Shown here piece by piece: positions 16,160-25,205 of a DNA stretch of 64,000 nucleotides (position 1 is its first letter; each line of letters opens with the position of its first letter). This DNA is from an uncultured Solobacterium sp. GTDB lineage: Bacteria > Bacillota_I > Bacilli_A > Erysipelotrichales > Erysipelotrichaceae. The position numbers were made by a program, and so were the translations under genes. The stretch is taken from the NCBI GenBank assembly GCA_900547815.1, contig URHY01000002.1, forward strand, positions 7,306 through 71,305, in the 5' to 3' direction. The notes beneath the pieces were generated by a model. The model searched no databases and had not been told where the DNA came from. It saw only the letters and a list, made by a program, of their open reading frames with translations.

Positions 16160-17293
16160 ATGAAAAAATATCAAAAAAGAATAAAAAGAATGCTTGCGCT
16201 ACTAATGCCTTTATTCATTCTCCTTGCACTTGTGATCAATATAATTGTTCCAGATAAAGATATTTTATTTGTGGAAAATCGTTCTCTACAAAAATTTCCT
16301 GAGATAAATAAAACATCATTCGTTGATGGTTCTTTTGAAAATAAAATGTCAAATTGGTTTGGAGATCAATTTGTGGGTCGAAACGGATTGATTCACCTTC
16401 GCTATGGAGTTTTAAAATTAATGGGACAAAAAAAGATCAATGATATTTATCTATGTGGTAAGCAGTTGATTGAAGATACAAAACTTCCAAATAAAACACA
16501 ATTATCAAGAAATTTAAATGCGATCAATGCATTTACAGAAAAGCATTCTGATGTGGATACTTCATTTATGTTGATTCCTAATGCAGTATATGTACAAAAT
16601 AAGCGATTACCTTATTTTTCAGATGAGAATGATCAAGGAAAAATTATGGATTCAATCTATAATACTTTAGATAGTTCTGTTTATTCGTTTGATGCAAGAA
16701 AAACTTTAAAAAAGCACAGTGAAGAATATTTGTACTATAAGAGTGACCATCATTGGACAAGCTTAGGTGCTTTCTATACATATCAAGCTTGGCAAAAACA
16801 ACAAGGAAATGATGATGTTTCATTAAAAGATTATGATCAATATGTCGTTTCGAATAATTTCCGTGGTACTTTAGCAAATGGTAGTGGCAGTTTTGGAATT
16901 AAGGATGATATTACTATTTTTGTAAATAAGAATTTAAGTGATTATTATGTTCAAGAACCTAAACAAAAAAATAAAGGATCGATTTATGATTCAAGTTTCT
17001 TAAAGACAAAGGATCAATATAGTGTATTTTTAGGCGGGAATAAAGATATTCAAAGAATTGAGTTAAACAATGATTCAAAACGTCATTTATTATTGTTTAA
17101 AGATTCTTATGCGAATAGCTTTGTTCAATTTATCATGAATGATTATCGTAGTATTACGATTGTGGATCCAAGATATTATCGTGATGATATTGAAAAGGTG
17201 ATGCAGGAAGATTTAATTACGGATGTAATGTATTTATATAACACAAATACGTTTGTAGAAGATACATCTTTAGCGGATGTGTTGGGAGAATAG
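16160..17293 (+). CDS. DHHW family protein (AlgJ/AlgX-like)
   Basis: 377 residues with an N-terminal hydrophobic segment (about 11-28) and an extracytoplasmic SGNH-like domain. The family motif is in KSDHHWTSLGAFY (about 195), with the later Ser block LLLFKDSYANSF (about 315). AlgJ/AlgX proteins transfer acetyl groups from the MBOAT partner to exopolysaccharide. The gene lies 11 bases after the MBOAT gene and two bases before the next, so translation is probably coupled. Confidence 0.88.
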   Translation: MKKYQKRIKRMLALLMPLFILLALVINIIVPDKDILFVENRSLQKFPEINKTSFVDGSFENKMSNWFGDQFVGRNGLIHLRYGVLKLMGQKKINDIYLCGKQLIEDTKLPNKTQLSRNLNAINAFTEKHSDVDTSFMLIPNAVYVQNKRLPYFSDENDQGKIMDSIYNTLDSSVYSFDARKTLKKHSEEYLYYKSDHHWTSLGAFYTYQAWQKQQGNDDVSLKDYDQYVVSNNFRGTLANGSGSFGIKDDITIFVNKNLSDYYVQEPKQKNKGSIYDSSFLKTKDQYSVFLGGNKDIQRIELNNDSKRHLLLFKDSYANSFVQFIMNDYRSITIVDPRYYRDDIEKVMQEDLITDVMYLYNTNTFVEDTSLADVLGE

Positions 17294-17295
17294 CA

Positions 17296-18042
17296 ATGAA
17301 AAAAATAAGGAAAAAACATTTTAGCATATTAATTCTTGGGGTGATTATCGTATGTGTGTTTGTGTCTTTTTTTCAAAACAGTCCTAAAAAAGGGGTTGAA
17401 TATATTGAGGCACAAGAACATAGAAATTTAAAAAAAGTCACACAAAAAATTGCGAAAAATAAGGAGAAAGAAAGAGAAAAAGCTATTTTAGAAGGAAAAT
17501 TAGATCCATTTTCTTTATTAGGTGATTTTGTGTTTTATGGAGATTCAAGGGTGCTTCATTATTGTTCTTATGGCTTTTTAGATTCTTCACGCATTTTTGC
17601 GGATAATGGAGAAACCTTCGCAAATACATCTAAATATAATGATCGATTGAAAGAATTGAATCCAAAACGTGTACTAATGGCATATGGAGTAAATGATATT
17701 TACTATAAGGTTGGAGACGATGAAGAGGGTGGTTATCCACAAGTTGTGCGTAATGCCTTGGAAGAAATACATGAAATAGTGCCAAAGGCTACAATTTATG
17801 TGTGTGGAATGATTCCTATTAGTCCATATGGATTACAACGTTTAAAAATGGTTGAAAATTCAGGTGAATTTAATTCTGTATTAAAGGAAATTGTCGATGA
17901 ATATGATTTTGTTGAATATATTGATGATGAAACATTAAGCGTAGGTGGATTAGCATATATATATGCAGATGATGGCTATCACTTTAAAAGCGATTTCTAT
18001 CCAACATGGACTCAATATTTAGTATCTTGTATGGACAACTAA
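17296..18042 (+). CDS. SGNH/GDSL-type esterase or acetyltransferase
   Basis: 248 residues, N-terminal membrane anchor (about 8-26), then a charged linker and an SGNH hydrolase domain. Block I is FYGDSRVLHY (nucleophile Ser about 85), the Gly/Asn blocks fit DNGETF and MAYGVNDIYY, and the catalytic His is in ADDGYHFKSDFY near the C-terminus. It ends the acetylation operon; a strong terminator overlaps its stop codon. It may deacetylate or acetylate the same surface polymer. Confidence 0.82.
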   Translation: MKKIRKKHFSILILGVIIVCVFVSFFQNSPKKGVEYIEAQEHRNLKKVTQKIAKNKEKEREKAILEGKLDPFSLLGDFVFYGDSRVLHYCSYGFLDSSRIFADNGETFANTSKYNDRLKELNPKRVLMAYGVNDIYYKVGDDEEGGYPQVVRNALEEIHEIVPKATIYVCGMIPISPYGLQRLKMVENSGEFNSVLKEIVDEYDFVEYIDDETLSVGGLAYIYADDGYHFKSDFYPTWTQYLVSCMDN

Positions 18043-18070
18043 GAATGCGTATGTGTTCTTAGTTTTTTCT
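18037..18070 (+). terminator. Terminator of the O-acetylation operon
   Basis: AACTAAGAA (18037-18045) pairs with TTCTTAGTT (18056-18064), followed by a T tract. The stem includes the TAA stop of the preceding gene. Confidence 0.85.
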
Positions 18071-18133
18071 TTTTCTTACACCATTGTTAGAAAGAATTTT
18101 TGTGCTTTGCAGTATAATAAAGTGGGTGAGACT

Positions 18134-18802
18134 ATGTATAAAATAATGATTGTAGAAGATGATGAACTCATCTCAAAAAAATTAGAATCGTTTCTTAAAT
18201 CTTGGAACTATGATGTTAATCGAGTTGTTGATTTTTATAATGTGTTGGATGCATTTCATTCCTTTAATCCAGACTTAGTATTAATGGATATAACACTGCC
18301 TTATTTAAATGGATATTTATGGACGGAAAAGATTCGTGAAGAATCCAAAGTTCCAATTATCTTTATTTCAAGTGCTACAGACAATATGAGTATTGTGATG
18401 GCTATATCTAAGGGTGCAGATGATTTTGTGTGTAAACCATTTGATTTGAATGTTCTTGCCGCTAAAATCACCGCTATATTAAGACGTAGCTATGACTTTG
18501 TATCCAATTATAATGTACTAGAATATCAAGGTGTACGCTTTAATTTAGATGATAATACTGTAAGTTTTCAATCTATGAATATTGAACTTAGCAAGAATGA
18601 GGCGAAGATACTTCGACTGCTTATGGAAAAGAAGGGGACGATTGTATCTCGTGATAGTTTAATGGAATATTTGTGGAAGACGGATTTTTATGTGGATGAA
18701 AATGCATTAAGTGTGAATGTGAATCGTTTGCGTAAAAAGTTAGAGAGTATTGGCATTGTGGATTTTATTCAAACTAAAAAAGGATTGGGATATAAAATAT
18801 GA
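18134..18802 (+). CDS. OmpR-family response regulator, BceR-like
   Basis: 222 residues from the ATG at 18134, six bases after GGTGAG; the frame is open upstream but lacks a site. The receiver domain (1-120) has acidic EDDE, phospho-acceptor Asp in LVLMDITLPY (about 52), and Lys in CKPFD (about 102). The winged-helix output domain occupies 130-222 (NEAKILRLLM, NVNRLRKKL). It overlaps the kinase gene by four bases and precedes a BceAB-type transporter, so it likely activates that transporter in response to a cell-wall-active peptide. A matching operator lies at 19791-19804. Confidence 0.92.
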   Translation: MYKIMIVEDDELISKKLESFLKSWNYDVNRVVDFYNVLDAFHSFNPDLVLMDITLPYLNGYLWTEKIREESKVPIIFISSATDNMSIVMAISKGADDFVCKPFDLNVLAAKITAILRRSYDFVSNYNVLEYQGVRFNLDDNTVSFQSMNIELSKNEAKILRLLMEKKGTIVSRDSLMEYLWKTDFYVDENALSVNVNRLRKKLESIGIVDFIQTKKGLGYKI

Positions 18803-19788
18803 AGTTGCTTAGTCATTATTTAAAAGATCGATTGTTTTTTATAATGATTTATGTTGTAAGTGTTTTGATCTGTTTATGTGTATTTAAACTCTATAATCTA
18901 GAACTTGAAGCTTTTACATATGCCTTTATGATTTTATGTGTTTTGTTGGTGGTTTGTTTCTGTGTGGATTACTACAAATATTATAAGAAACACCAAACCT
19001 TAGTAACACTTCAATCCAATAGTAATGTTTCTTTGTCTTGTGATCTTCAAGATTCTTCATTGATGGGAGAAGACTATCATAAAATCTTAGTGGCTATGAA
19101 AGAGTATCATGATGAGTATGTTATTTCTTCGGAAAATAAAATGCATGATCTAGAAGATTATTTTACGATGTGGGTGCATCAGGCTAAACTTCCTATTGCT
19201 GCTATGAAATTGTTACTTGAAGACGAGAAATTGAGTCGTAGTGAAATTAAGCTTCAGCTCTTACGTATGGATCAATATACAGATATGGTTTTAGCCTATT
19301 TACGCTTAAATAGTACGCACACGGATTTCTTATTTAAAGAATTAGAATTGGATGATTTGATTCGACAATCGATTCGTCGCTTTTCTACAGAATTTATTCG
19401 TAAACACATTCAGTTGAGTTTTAAAGAAACCGGGGATGTTATTTTGAGTGATGAAAAGTGGCTTGTGTTTGTGTTGGAACAAATTCTTTCAAATAGTCTT
19501 AAATATACAAAAGAAAATGGTTTGATATCTATATATATGAAGTCTAAACATATTTTAGTGATTGAAGATAATGGGATTGGTATTAGTGCAAGTGATTTAA
19601 CTCGTGTGTTTGAAAAGGGATATACGGGCATAAATGGGCGTAGTGATAAAACCGCAAGTGGTCTAGGTCTATATTTATGTAAGAATATTTTGAATATGTT
19701 AAATCATAAAATAACAATTGAATCAAGTGTTGGTGAAGGCACTCGAGTGATATTAGATCTTACGCATTTTGAAGGAAGAATTGAGTAA
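18799..19788 (+). CDS. Intramembrane-sensing histidine kinase, BceS-like
   Basis: 329 residues with two close transmembrane helices (about 12-30 and 37-55) and almost no extracellular loop, typical of BceS kinases, which sense through their partner ABC transporter. The phospho-acceptor His is in MWVHQAKLPIAAM (about 126). The ATP-binding domain has ILSNSLKYT (N box), EDNGIGI (G1), FEKGYTG (F box) and ASGLGLYL (G2). Translationally coupled to the regulator upstream. Confidence 0.93.
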   Translation: MKLLSHYLKDRLFFIMIYVVSVLICLCVFKLYNLELEAFTYAFMILCVLLVVCFCVDYYKYYKKHQTLVTLQSNSNVSLSCDLQDSSLMGEDYHKILVAMKEYHDEYVISSENKMHDLEDYFTMWVHQAKLPIAAMKLLLEDEKLSRSEIKLQLLRMDQYTDMVLAYLRLNSTHTDFLFKELELDDLIRQSIRRFSTEFIRKHIQLSFKETGDVILSDEKWLVFVLEQILSNSLKYTKENGLISIYMKSKHILVIEDNGIGISASDLTRVFEKGYTGINGRSDKTASGLGLYLCKNILNMLNHKITIESSVGEGTRVILDLTHFEGRIE

Positions 19789-19789
19789 T

Positions 19790-19805
19790 CTTACAATCTT
19801 GTAAG
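19790..19805. promoter_or_regulatory. BceR-type operator upstream of the ABC transporter
   Basis: CTTACAA-TC-TTGTAAG is a perfect palindrome containing TTACA-N4-TGTAA, the known BceR-box layout. A TAGAAT -10 box (19849-19854) with poor -35 lies downstream, consistent with an activator-dependent promoter. Confidence 0.72.
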
Positions 19806-19879
19806 GATAGTGTTAGCTGAATCGATGGCTGCATTTTTGAATTCTTTGTAGAATTTTGGTGTACATGGAGGTAATGAAT

Positions 19880-20647
19880 ATGGCATTATTGGAAGTAAAA
19901 AATTTGAAAAAAGTATATACAACAAGATTTACACAGAATCAAGTACAGGCATTGAGTAATGTGAATTTTAGTGTGAATAAAGGCGAATATGTAGCTATCA
20001 TGGGTGAATCTGGTTCGGGTAAGACAACCTTATTAAATATCTTGGCGGCTTTAGATAAACCAACAAGTGGACAAGTCTTGCTGCATGGTAAAGATATTAC
20101 GCATATTTCAGAAAAGGAAATTGCGAACTTTCGAAGAGAACATTTAGGATTTGTATTTCAAGACTTTAATTTATTAGATAATTTTAATAATCGCGATAAT
20201 ATTTTCTTGCCTTTAGTTTTAAGTAAGAAAAAATATCCGGAAATGAAAGAAAGATTGACTCCAATCGCCAAACAATTAGGGATTGAAGATATTTTAGATA
20301 AGTTTCCATATGAAATTAGTGGTGGACAAAAACAGCGTGTAGCTGTTGCTCGTGCTATCATCACAAATCCAGATCTAATTTTGGCGGATGAGCCAACAGG
20401 GGCTTTGGATTCAAAGAGTACAGAGGAACTTTTACATTTGTTTGGAACCATCAATGAAAATCAACAGACGATCGTAATGGTAACCCATTCGACAAAGGCT
20501 GCCAGTCATGCGTCTCGCGTTCTATTTATTAAGGATGGAAAGATCTTCCATGAAATTTATAAGGGTAACAAGAATTTAGATCAGATGTACCAATGTATTA
20601 GTGATACGTTGACATTACTAGCTACAGGTGGTGTTCATCATGAGTAG
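19880..20647 (+). CDS. ABC transporter ATP-binding protein, BceA-like
   Basis: 255 residues from the ATG at 19880, eight bases after GGAGG (earlier in-frame starts overlap this site). Walker A is GESGSGKTT (about 40), the Q loop VFQDFNLLD, signature ISGGQKQRV (about 145), Walker B LILADEPTGALD, and switch His in MVTHST. MacB/BceA-type ATPases power mechanotransmission rather than ordinary transport and protect against bacitracin-like or lantibiotic peptides. It overlaps the permease by eight bases. Confidence 0.95.
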   Translation: MALLEVKNLKKVYTTRFTQNQVQALSNVNFSVNKGEYVAIMGESGSGKTTLLNILAALDKPTSGQVLLHGKDITHISEKEIANFRREHLGFVFQDFNLLDNFNNRDNIFLPLVLSKKKYPEMKERLTPIAKQLGIEDILDKFPYEISGGQKQRVAVARAIITNPDLILADEPTGALDSKSTEELLHLFGTINENQQTIVMVTHSTKAASHASRVLFIKDGKIFHEIYKGNKNLDQMYQCISDTLTLLATGGVHHE

Positions 20648-22607
20648 AGCTTTCTATTTAAATTTAGCAGTAGATAACTTGAAAAAGAATGCGCGTACCA
20701 TCATTCCTTATATATTAACGAGTGTCTTAACGACAATGATGTTGTATATGGTCGTTTCTTTGGCAACTAATCCGCATTTAGATGAAATTGTAGGAGGAAC
20801 ATCTATAAAGCAGTTATTAGGTTTTGGCATTGTGATTATTGAAATCTTTGCGTTTATCTTCTTGTTCTATACACATAGTTTCTTGATTAAAAGAAGACAA
20901 AAAGAGTTTGCGTTATTTTCTATATTAGGAATGGAAAAGAAACACTTAGCTCGCGTCTTGTTTTATGAGACATTAATAACTCTACTTGTTTCATTAATTT
21001 TAGGGATTGGATTAGGTGTTTTATTGGATAAAGCGATGTTTTTAATCATCGCAAAAATGATTGGTGCAGATATTGTACTCGGCTTCTACTTTTCTTTTTT
21101 TGGCATGAGACAATGCGTTCTTGTGATTGGATTGATTTATGTATTGATCTATTTCTATTCTATGATTCGTATTCATATTTCAAGTCCAATTGAATTGCTT
21201 CATTCCGATCATATGGGCGAAAAAGAGCCTAAGGCCAAATGGGTTCTTTCTATTATTGGTATTCTTTGTCTAGGCATTGGATACTATTTATCAATTACGA
21301 CTAAAAATCCTTTAAGCGCACTCTACGTCTTTTTTGTGGCTGTAGTACTTGTCATTATTGGAACCTATTTATTATTTACATCGATTTCGATCACTTTCTT
21401 AAAATTAATGAAGAAAAACAGGAATTATTATTATAAGACGAATCACTTTATTAGTATTTCTGGCATGATGTATCGTATGAAACAAAATGCCGTAGGACTA
21501 GCCAATATTTGTATTCTTTCAACAATGGTTTTAGTGATGTTGTCTACAACACTCAGTATGTGGTCAGGTATTGATGAAATTGTGGATTCGCAATACCCTA
21601 GAAGTGTAATGGGAAATGGATATGGGGAAGCTGCCAATATTGATTTTGATGAAATGAATGAAGAATTGATTCGTATGGGCATTGTTCCAAAGAATCTTCT
21701 TGCGTATAAAGAATTGAGCTATGCTGGATATTTAAAGAATGGAACTTTGATTACAGATTACCAGAATGAGGGGATGAATGCCGTAAATGAGATTCAAGAA
21801 TTTTATTGCCTTCCACTAAAGGATATTCAGGATTATGAAAATATTAAGGGGTCTTTAAAGCCAAATGAAATCTATGTGTATTCCAACGTAGAAACAATCA
21901 AAGAAAAGACTTTATCTTTATTTGGAAAAGAATATGTTGTGAAGAAACAATTGGACCACTTGAAGATGGATGAGAGCAATCCCAATGTGACAGAACATTA
22001 TTATATTATTGTGGATTCAGAAAAGACTTTAGAGAGGATGCAAGAAGATCAGACAAATGTGTATGGCGACAACGCGAGTACAATATTTGCGAGTTATTCA
22101 TTTGATTGTGATGCGAATGAGCGTGAAGTTATTAAAAAGTTAGGCCAGAATGAGAATATAAATGATTTTATTTGGATGAATAAATCGGATCAGAAACAAC
22201 GCTTGATTGAATTATATGCAGGCATCTTATTTATTGGAATCTTCTTAAGCTTTTTATTTATCATGGCAACCATTCTAATTATGTACTACAAGCAAATTAC
22301 AGAAGGCTATGAAGATAAGGATCGTTTTGAGATTATGCAAAAAGTAGGACTTGAACAAAGTGATGTAAAGAAGGCTATTCATTCACAGGTATTAACGGTA
22401 TTCTTTATGCCATTACTTGTGGCAGGGCTTCATGTTTGTTTTGCGTATCCAATGATTGAAAAGCTACTTCATTTGTTGTTTGTGAGTGATGCTTGGCTTT
22501 ATATTCGAACAACAGCTATGTGTTTTGTGGCTTTTGCCCTAGTCTACATTGTGATTTATGTATTAACTTCAAAAGTTTATTATGGAATTGTAAAGAGAAA
22601 TGCTTAA
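20640..22607 (+). CDS. ABC transporter permease, BceB-like (FtsX domains)
   Basis: 655 residues starting at the ATG inside the bceA-like gene's end. The layout matches BceB: one N-terminal helix (18-40), three helices with FtsX pattern (about 50-170), further helices near 190-250, a large extracellular domain (about 305-510) between helices seven and eight, and a C-terminal FtsX block (about 520-655). The extracellular domain binds the peptide or its lipid target in known systems. Target peptide cannot be predicted. Confidence 0.92.
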   Translation: MSRAFYLNLAVDNLKKNARTIIPYILTSVLTTMMLYMVVSLATNPHLDEIVGGTSIKQLLGFGIVIIEIFAFIFLFYTHSFLIKRRQKEFALFSILGMEKKHLARVLFYETLITLLVSLILGIGLGVLLDKAMFLIIAKMIGADIVLGFYFSFFGMRQCVLVIGLIYVLIYFYSMIRIHISSPIELLHSDHMGEKEPKAKWVLSIIGILCLGIGYYLSITTKNPLSALYVFFVAVVLVIIGTYLLFTSISITFLKLMKKNRNYYYKTNHFISISGMMYRMKQNAVGLANICILSTMVLVMLSTTLSMWSGIDEIVDSQYPRSVMGNGYGEAANIDFDEMNEELIRMGIVPKNLLAYKELSYAGYLKNGTLITDYQNEGMNAVNEIQEFYCLPLKDIQDYENIKGSLKPNEIYVYSNVETIKEKTLSLFGKEYVVKKQLDHLKMDESNPNVTEHYYIIVDSEKTLERMQEDQTNVYGDNASTIFASYSFDCDANEREVIKKLGQNENINDFIWMNKSDQKQRLIELYAGILFIGIFLSFLFIMATILIMYYKQITEGYEDKDRFEIMQKVGLEQSDVKKAIHSQVLTVFFMPLLVAGLHVCFAYPMIEKLLHLLFVSDAWLYIRTTAMCFVAFALVYIVIYVLTSKVYYGIVKRNA

Positions 22608-22677
22608 TTGGATATTGGGGTTTCTTTTGATTGGATTATGTATCTATATATATTATGTGAATCATCATGGAAATTAG
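22600..22677 (+). CDS. Possible 25-residue single-span membrane peptide
   Basis: A short frame overlaps the permease stop by eight bases: ATG at 22600, TAG at 22675. It encodes one hydrophobic helix (LNWILGFLLIGLCIYIYYV) with a short polar tail (NHHGN). An AAAGAGA run precedes the ATG but is a weak ribosome site. The overlap would allow coupled translation. It sits directly before the operon terminator. It could be a small transporter subunit or chance. Confidence 0.4.
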   Translation: MLNWILGFLLIGLCIYIYYVNHHGN

Positions 22678-22703
22678 TACTCGAATAGAGTACTATTTTT
22701 CTT
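22672..22703 (+). terminator. Terminator of the Bce-type operon
   Basis: AGTACTC, loop GAATA, GAGTACT followed by ATTTTT. Confidence 0.8.
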
Positions 22704-22714
22704 AGGTGATATAT

Positions 22715-23425
22715 ATGTTTATAAATGGATTTGACATCTTGTGGGATGAAATTGATGATTATGTGGCAGATATTAAAAGCCTACGAAGTATTGATCAATT
22801 CATGTTTACTAAGCCGGTAACTTTCTTTTGTGGAGAAAATGGAAGTGGTAAATCCACCTTATTAGAGGCTCTTGCGATTAAAAATGGATTGAATCCAGAA
22901 GGCGGAACAAAAAACTATAATTTTTCTACGTATGATTCGTATTCTAGTTTACACAAACATATGCGTTTATGGCGTTCTAGAAAACCGGATTGGATGTATT
23001 TTTTGCGTGCAGAAAGCTTTTATAATGTGGCAACTAAGGAAATGGAATATCGTGGTGTTTTTTCTGAAAGATACCATGATCAATCGCATGGTCAGAGTTT
23101 CTTTTCTGTATTGATGAAACAAACAAATAAAAATGGATTATACTTTCTAGATGAACCGGAAGCAGCTTTATCTTGTCAGAATCAATTGGCCTTACTCTAT
23201 TTGATTGAGGAATGTGTGAAACAGAATTGTCAGTTTATCATTGCGACACATTCACCTATATTATTGGGCTTTCCCAATGCTCAAATCTTATCGTTTGATG
23301 ATGGTAAGGTAGAAGAAGTGGATTATAAATCAACTTCTAGCTATCAAACGATGAAATTGTTTTTGGATCGGTATGATTATTTTGTGAAAGACATTCAAGA
23401 GAATAATGAAGGAGGGATATTGTGA
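22715..23425 (+). CDS. Small AAA/ABC-type ATPase
   Basis: 236 residues from the ATG at 22715 after AGGTGAT. It has Walker A (CGENGSGKSTLLEAL, about 40), an ABC-like segment SHGQSFF in the signature position, Walker B with Glu (LYFLDEPEAALS, about 145) and a switch His (IIATHSPILL). This matches COG3910-type single-domain ATPases, whose function is not established. It overlaps rlmH by four bases. No nuclease partner or coiled coil is seen, so it need not be a defence protein. Confidence 0.75.
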   Translation: MFINGFDILWDEIDDYVADIKSLRSIDQFMFTKPVTFFCGENGSGKSTLLEALAIKNGLNPEGGTKNYNFSTYDSYSSLHKHMRLWRSRKPDWMYFLRAESFYNVATKEMEYRGVFSERYHDQSHGQSFFSVLMKQTNKNGLYFLDEPEAALSCQNQLALLYLIEECVKQNCQFIIATHSPILLGFPNAQILSFDDGKVEEVDYKSTSSYQTMKLFLDRYDYFVKDIQENNEGGIL

Positions 23426-23895
23426 TTAAATTAATTGCGATTGGAAAGAATAAAGATAAGGCATTACAGTCTTTGGAAAAAGAATATATGAAGCGATTGT
23501 CGGCTTTTTGTAAGTTTAGTGAAATCGAAGTCAAGGATGAAGCAAATGAGCATGTTTCTAGAGAAGCCGAGGTTTTATTGGTGAAAGAAAAAGAGGGGAA
23601 TCGTGTTCTAGAAAAATTATCGGATCAAGATTTTGTGGTATTACTTGATCTTCATGGCAAAATGATTGATTCCGAAACATTTGCGAAAAATTTGGATATG
23701 TGGCAAATGAAGCATTCAAATATTGTTTTTGTGATTGCAGGAAGTCTAGGACCAAGTGAAAAATTAGTTTCTAGAGCGAATTATCGTTGGAAATTATCGG
23801 ATCTAACTTTTACACATTTAATGACGCGTGTCTTGATGTTGGAACAGATTTATCGTGGTTTTATGATCAATAATGGTCGTAATTACCACAAGTAA
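23422..23895 (+). CDS. rlmH: 23S rRNA pseudouridine-1915 N3-methyltransferase
   Basis: 157 residues, the standard RlmH length; SPOUT-class enzyme that methylates pseudouridine 1915 in the decoding-site helix 69 of 70S ribosomes. The AdoMet-binding knot includes VFVIAGSLGPS (about 105) and the C-terminal LTFTHLMTRVLMLEQIYRGFMINNGRNYHK is highly characteristic. The start is GTG within the overlapping upstream stop, after GGAGGG. Confidence 0.95.
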   Translation: MIKLIAIGKNKDKALQSLEKEYMKRLSAFCKFSEIEVKDEANEHVSREAEVLLVKEKEGNRVLEKLSDQDFVVLLDLHGKMIDSETFAKNLDMWQMKHSNIVFVIAGSLGPSEKLVSRANYRWKLSDLTFTHLMTRVLMLEQIYRGFMINNGRNYHK

Positions 23896-23899
23896 GTGA

Positions 23900-23913
23900 T
23901 GTAAGCGCTTTTT
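23900..23913. promoter_or_regulatory. Possible catabolite (cre) site before pgk
   Basis: TGTAAGCGCTTTTT matches the CcpA cre consensus in its core (AAGCGCTT) but lacks the final CA. It lies about 60 bases before the pgk promoter. Confidence 0.4.
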
Positions 23914-23958
23914 GTGAAAGATTTTACTTGTGAAAAACTAGTCAATCAATTTATGTAG

Positions 23959-23967
23959 TGATATAAT
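23959..23967 (+). promoter_or_regulatory. Extended -10 promoter of pgk-tpiA
   Basis: TGATATAAT, box 23962-23967, with a weak TAGTCA -35 at 17-base spacing. AGGAGG precedes the pgk ATG. Confidence 0.6.
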
Positions 23968-24002
23968 GGATGTGCAAAAAAATGACAGTAGGAGGAATAT
24001 AC

Positions 24003-25187
24003 ATGACAAAGAGAACTGTTAAAGACCTTGATGTTGCTGGAAAAAAGGTCATCGTACGTTGTGATTTTAACGTGCCAAGAAAAGATGGTGTTATCACAGA
24101 TGATAACCGTATCGTAATGGCTTTACCTACAATTAAATATTTAGTAGAAAACAAAGCTAAAGTTATTTTGATGTCTCACTTAGGAAAAGTTAAGACTGAA
24201 GAAGACAAAGCTAAAAACAACTTGGAATGCGTAGCTGTACGTTTACAAGAATTGTTACCAGATGTAAAAGTAACTTTCTGCCCAGTAACTCGTGGTGAAG
24301 AGTTAGAAAACGCTGTAAATGCATTAGCTGATGGAGAAATCGTATTAATGCAAAATACTCGTTACGAAAAAGGCGAAAGCAAAAACGATCCTGAATTAGG
24401 TGCATATTGGGCTAGCTTAGGTGAAGTATTCGTTGAAGATGCATTCGGATCTGTTCACCGTGCTCACGCTTCTACTGTAGGTATCCCTACAAATATTAAA
24501 GAAAATGGATTAGGATTCTTAGTTGAAAAAGAAGTTACAATGTTAGGAAAAGCTGTTGATGAACCAGCTCACCCATTCGTAGCTATCATTGGTGGATCTA
24601 AAGTATCTAGTAAGATCGATGTTGTTGACAACTTATTGAAAAAAGCTGACAAAGTTATCATCGGTGGTGGAATGGCATATACATTCTCTAAAGCTGTTGG
24701 TGGTTCAATCGGTACTTCATTAGTTGAAGATGACAAATTGGATTTAGCTAAAGAATATTTAGAAAAAGCTGGAGACAAATTAGTTCTTCCTGTAGATAAC
24801 GTAATCGCTGATGCATTCAGTGAAGATGCTAACACTTCTGTTGCAGATGCTGGACAAATTCCTGATGGATGGATGGGATTAGATATTGGTCCTAAATCTG
24901 TTGAATTGTTCAGAAATACTTTAGCTGGTGCTAAAACTGTAGTATGGAATGGACCTATGGGTGTATTCGAAATGCCTAAATTCGCTAAAGGTACTGAAGA
25001 AGTATGTAAAGCAATCTCTGAATTACCAGATGCTATTACAGTAATCGGTGGTGGAGATTCTGCTGCTGCTGCAAAACAATTAGGATATGCAGACAAATTC
25101 TCTCACGTTTCAACTGGTGGTGGAGCTAGTTTGGAATACATGGAAGGTAAAACATTACCTGGTATCGCTATTATCAGCGAAAAGTAA
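24003..25187 (+). CDS. pgk: Phosphoglycerate kinase
   Basis: 394 residues, full length, from the ATG at 24003 after AGGAGG. Glycolytic enzyme that makes ATP from 1,3-bisphosphoglycerate. Signature blocks: [14 protein letters not shown] at the N-terminus, [40 protein letters not shown], and the nucleotide loop [11 protein letters not shown] near the end. Codon use is strongly biased, as expected of a highly expressed gene. tpiA follows after 18 bases. Confidence 0.98.
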   Translation: MTKRTVKDLDVAGKKVIVRCDFNVPRKDGVITDDNRIVMALPTIKYLVENKAKVILMSHLGKVKTEEDKAKNNLECVAVRLQELLPDVKVTFCPVTRGEELENAVNALADGEIVLMQNTRYEKGESKNDPELGAYWASLGEVFVEDAFGSVHRAHASTVGIPTNIKENGLGFLVEKEVTMLGKAVDEPAHPFVAIIGGSKVSSKIDVVDNLLKKADKVIIGGGMAYTFSKAVGGSIGTSLVEDDKLDLAKEYLEKAGDKLVLPVDNVIADAFSEDANTSVADAGQIPDGWMGLDIGPKSVELFRNTLAGAKTVVWNGPMGVFEMPKFAKGTEEVCKAISELPDAITVIGGGDSAAAAKQLGYADKFSHVSTGGGASLEYMEGKTLPGIAIISEK

Positions 25188-25205
25188 TAAGGAGATGTAC
25201 TTAAA

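Noticed and set aside
24569-25096. 175-residue open frame opposite pgk
   Set aside because: Shadow of the strongly codon-biased pgk gene; no ribosome site and no family resemblance.
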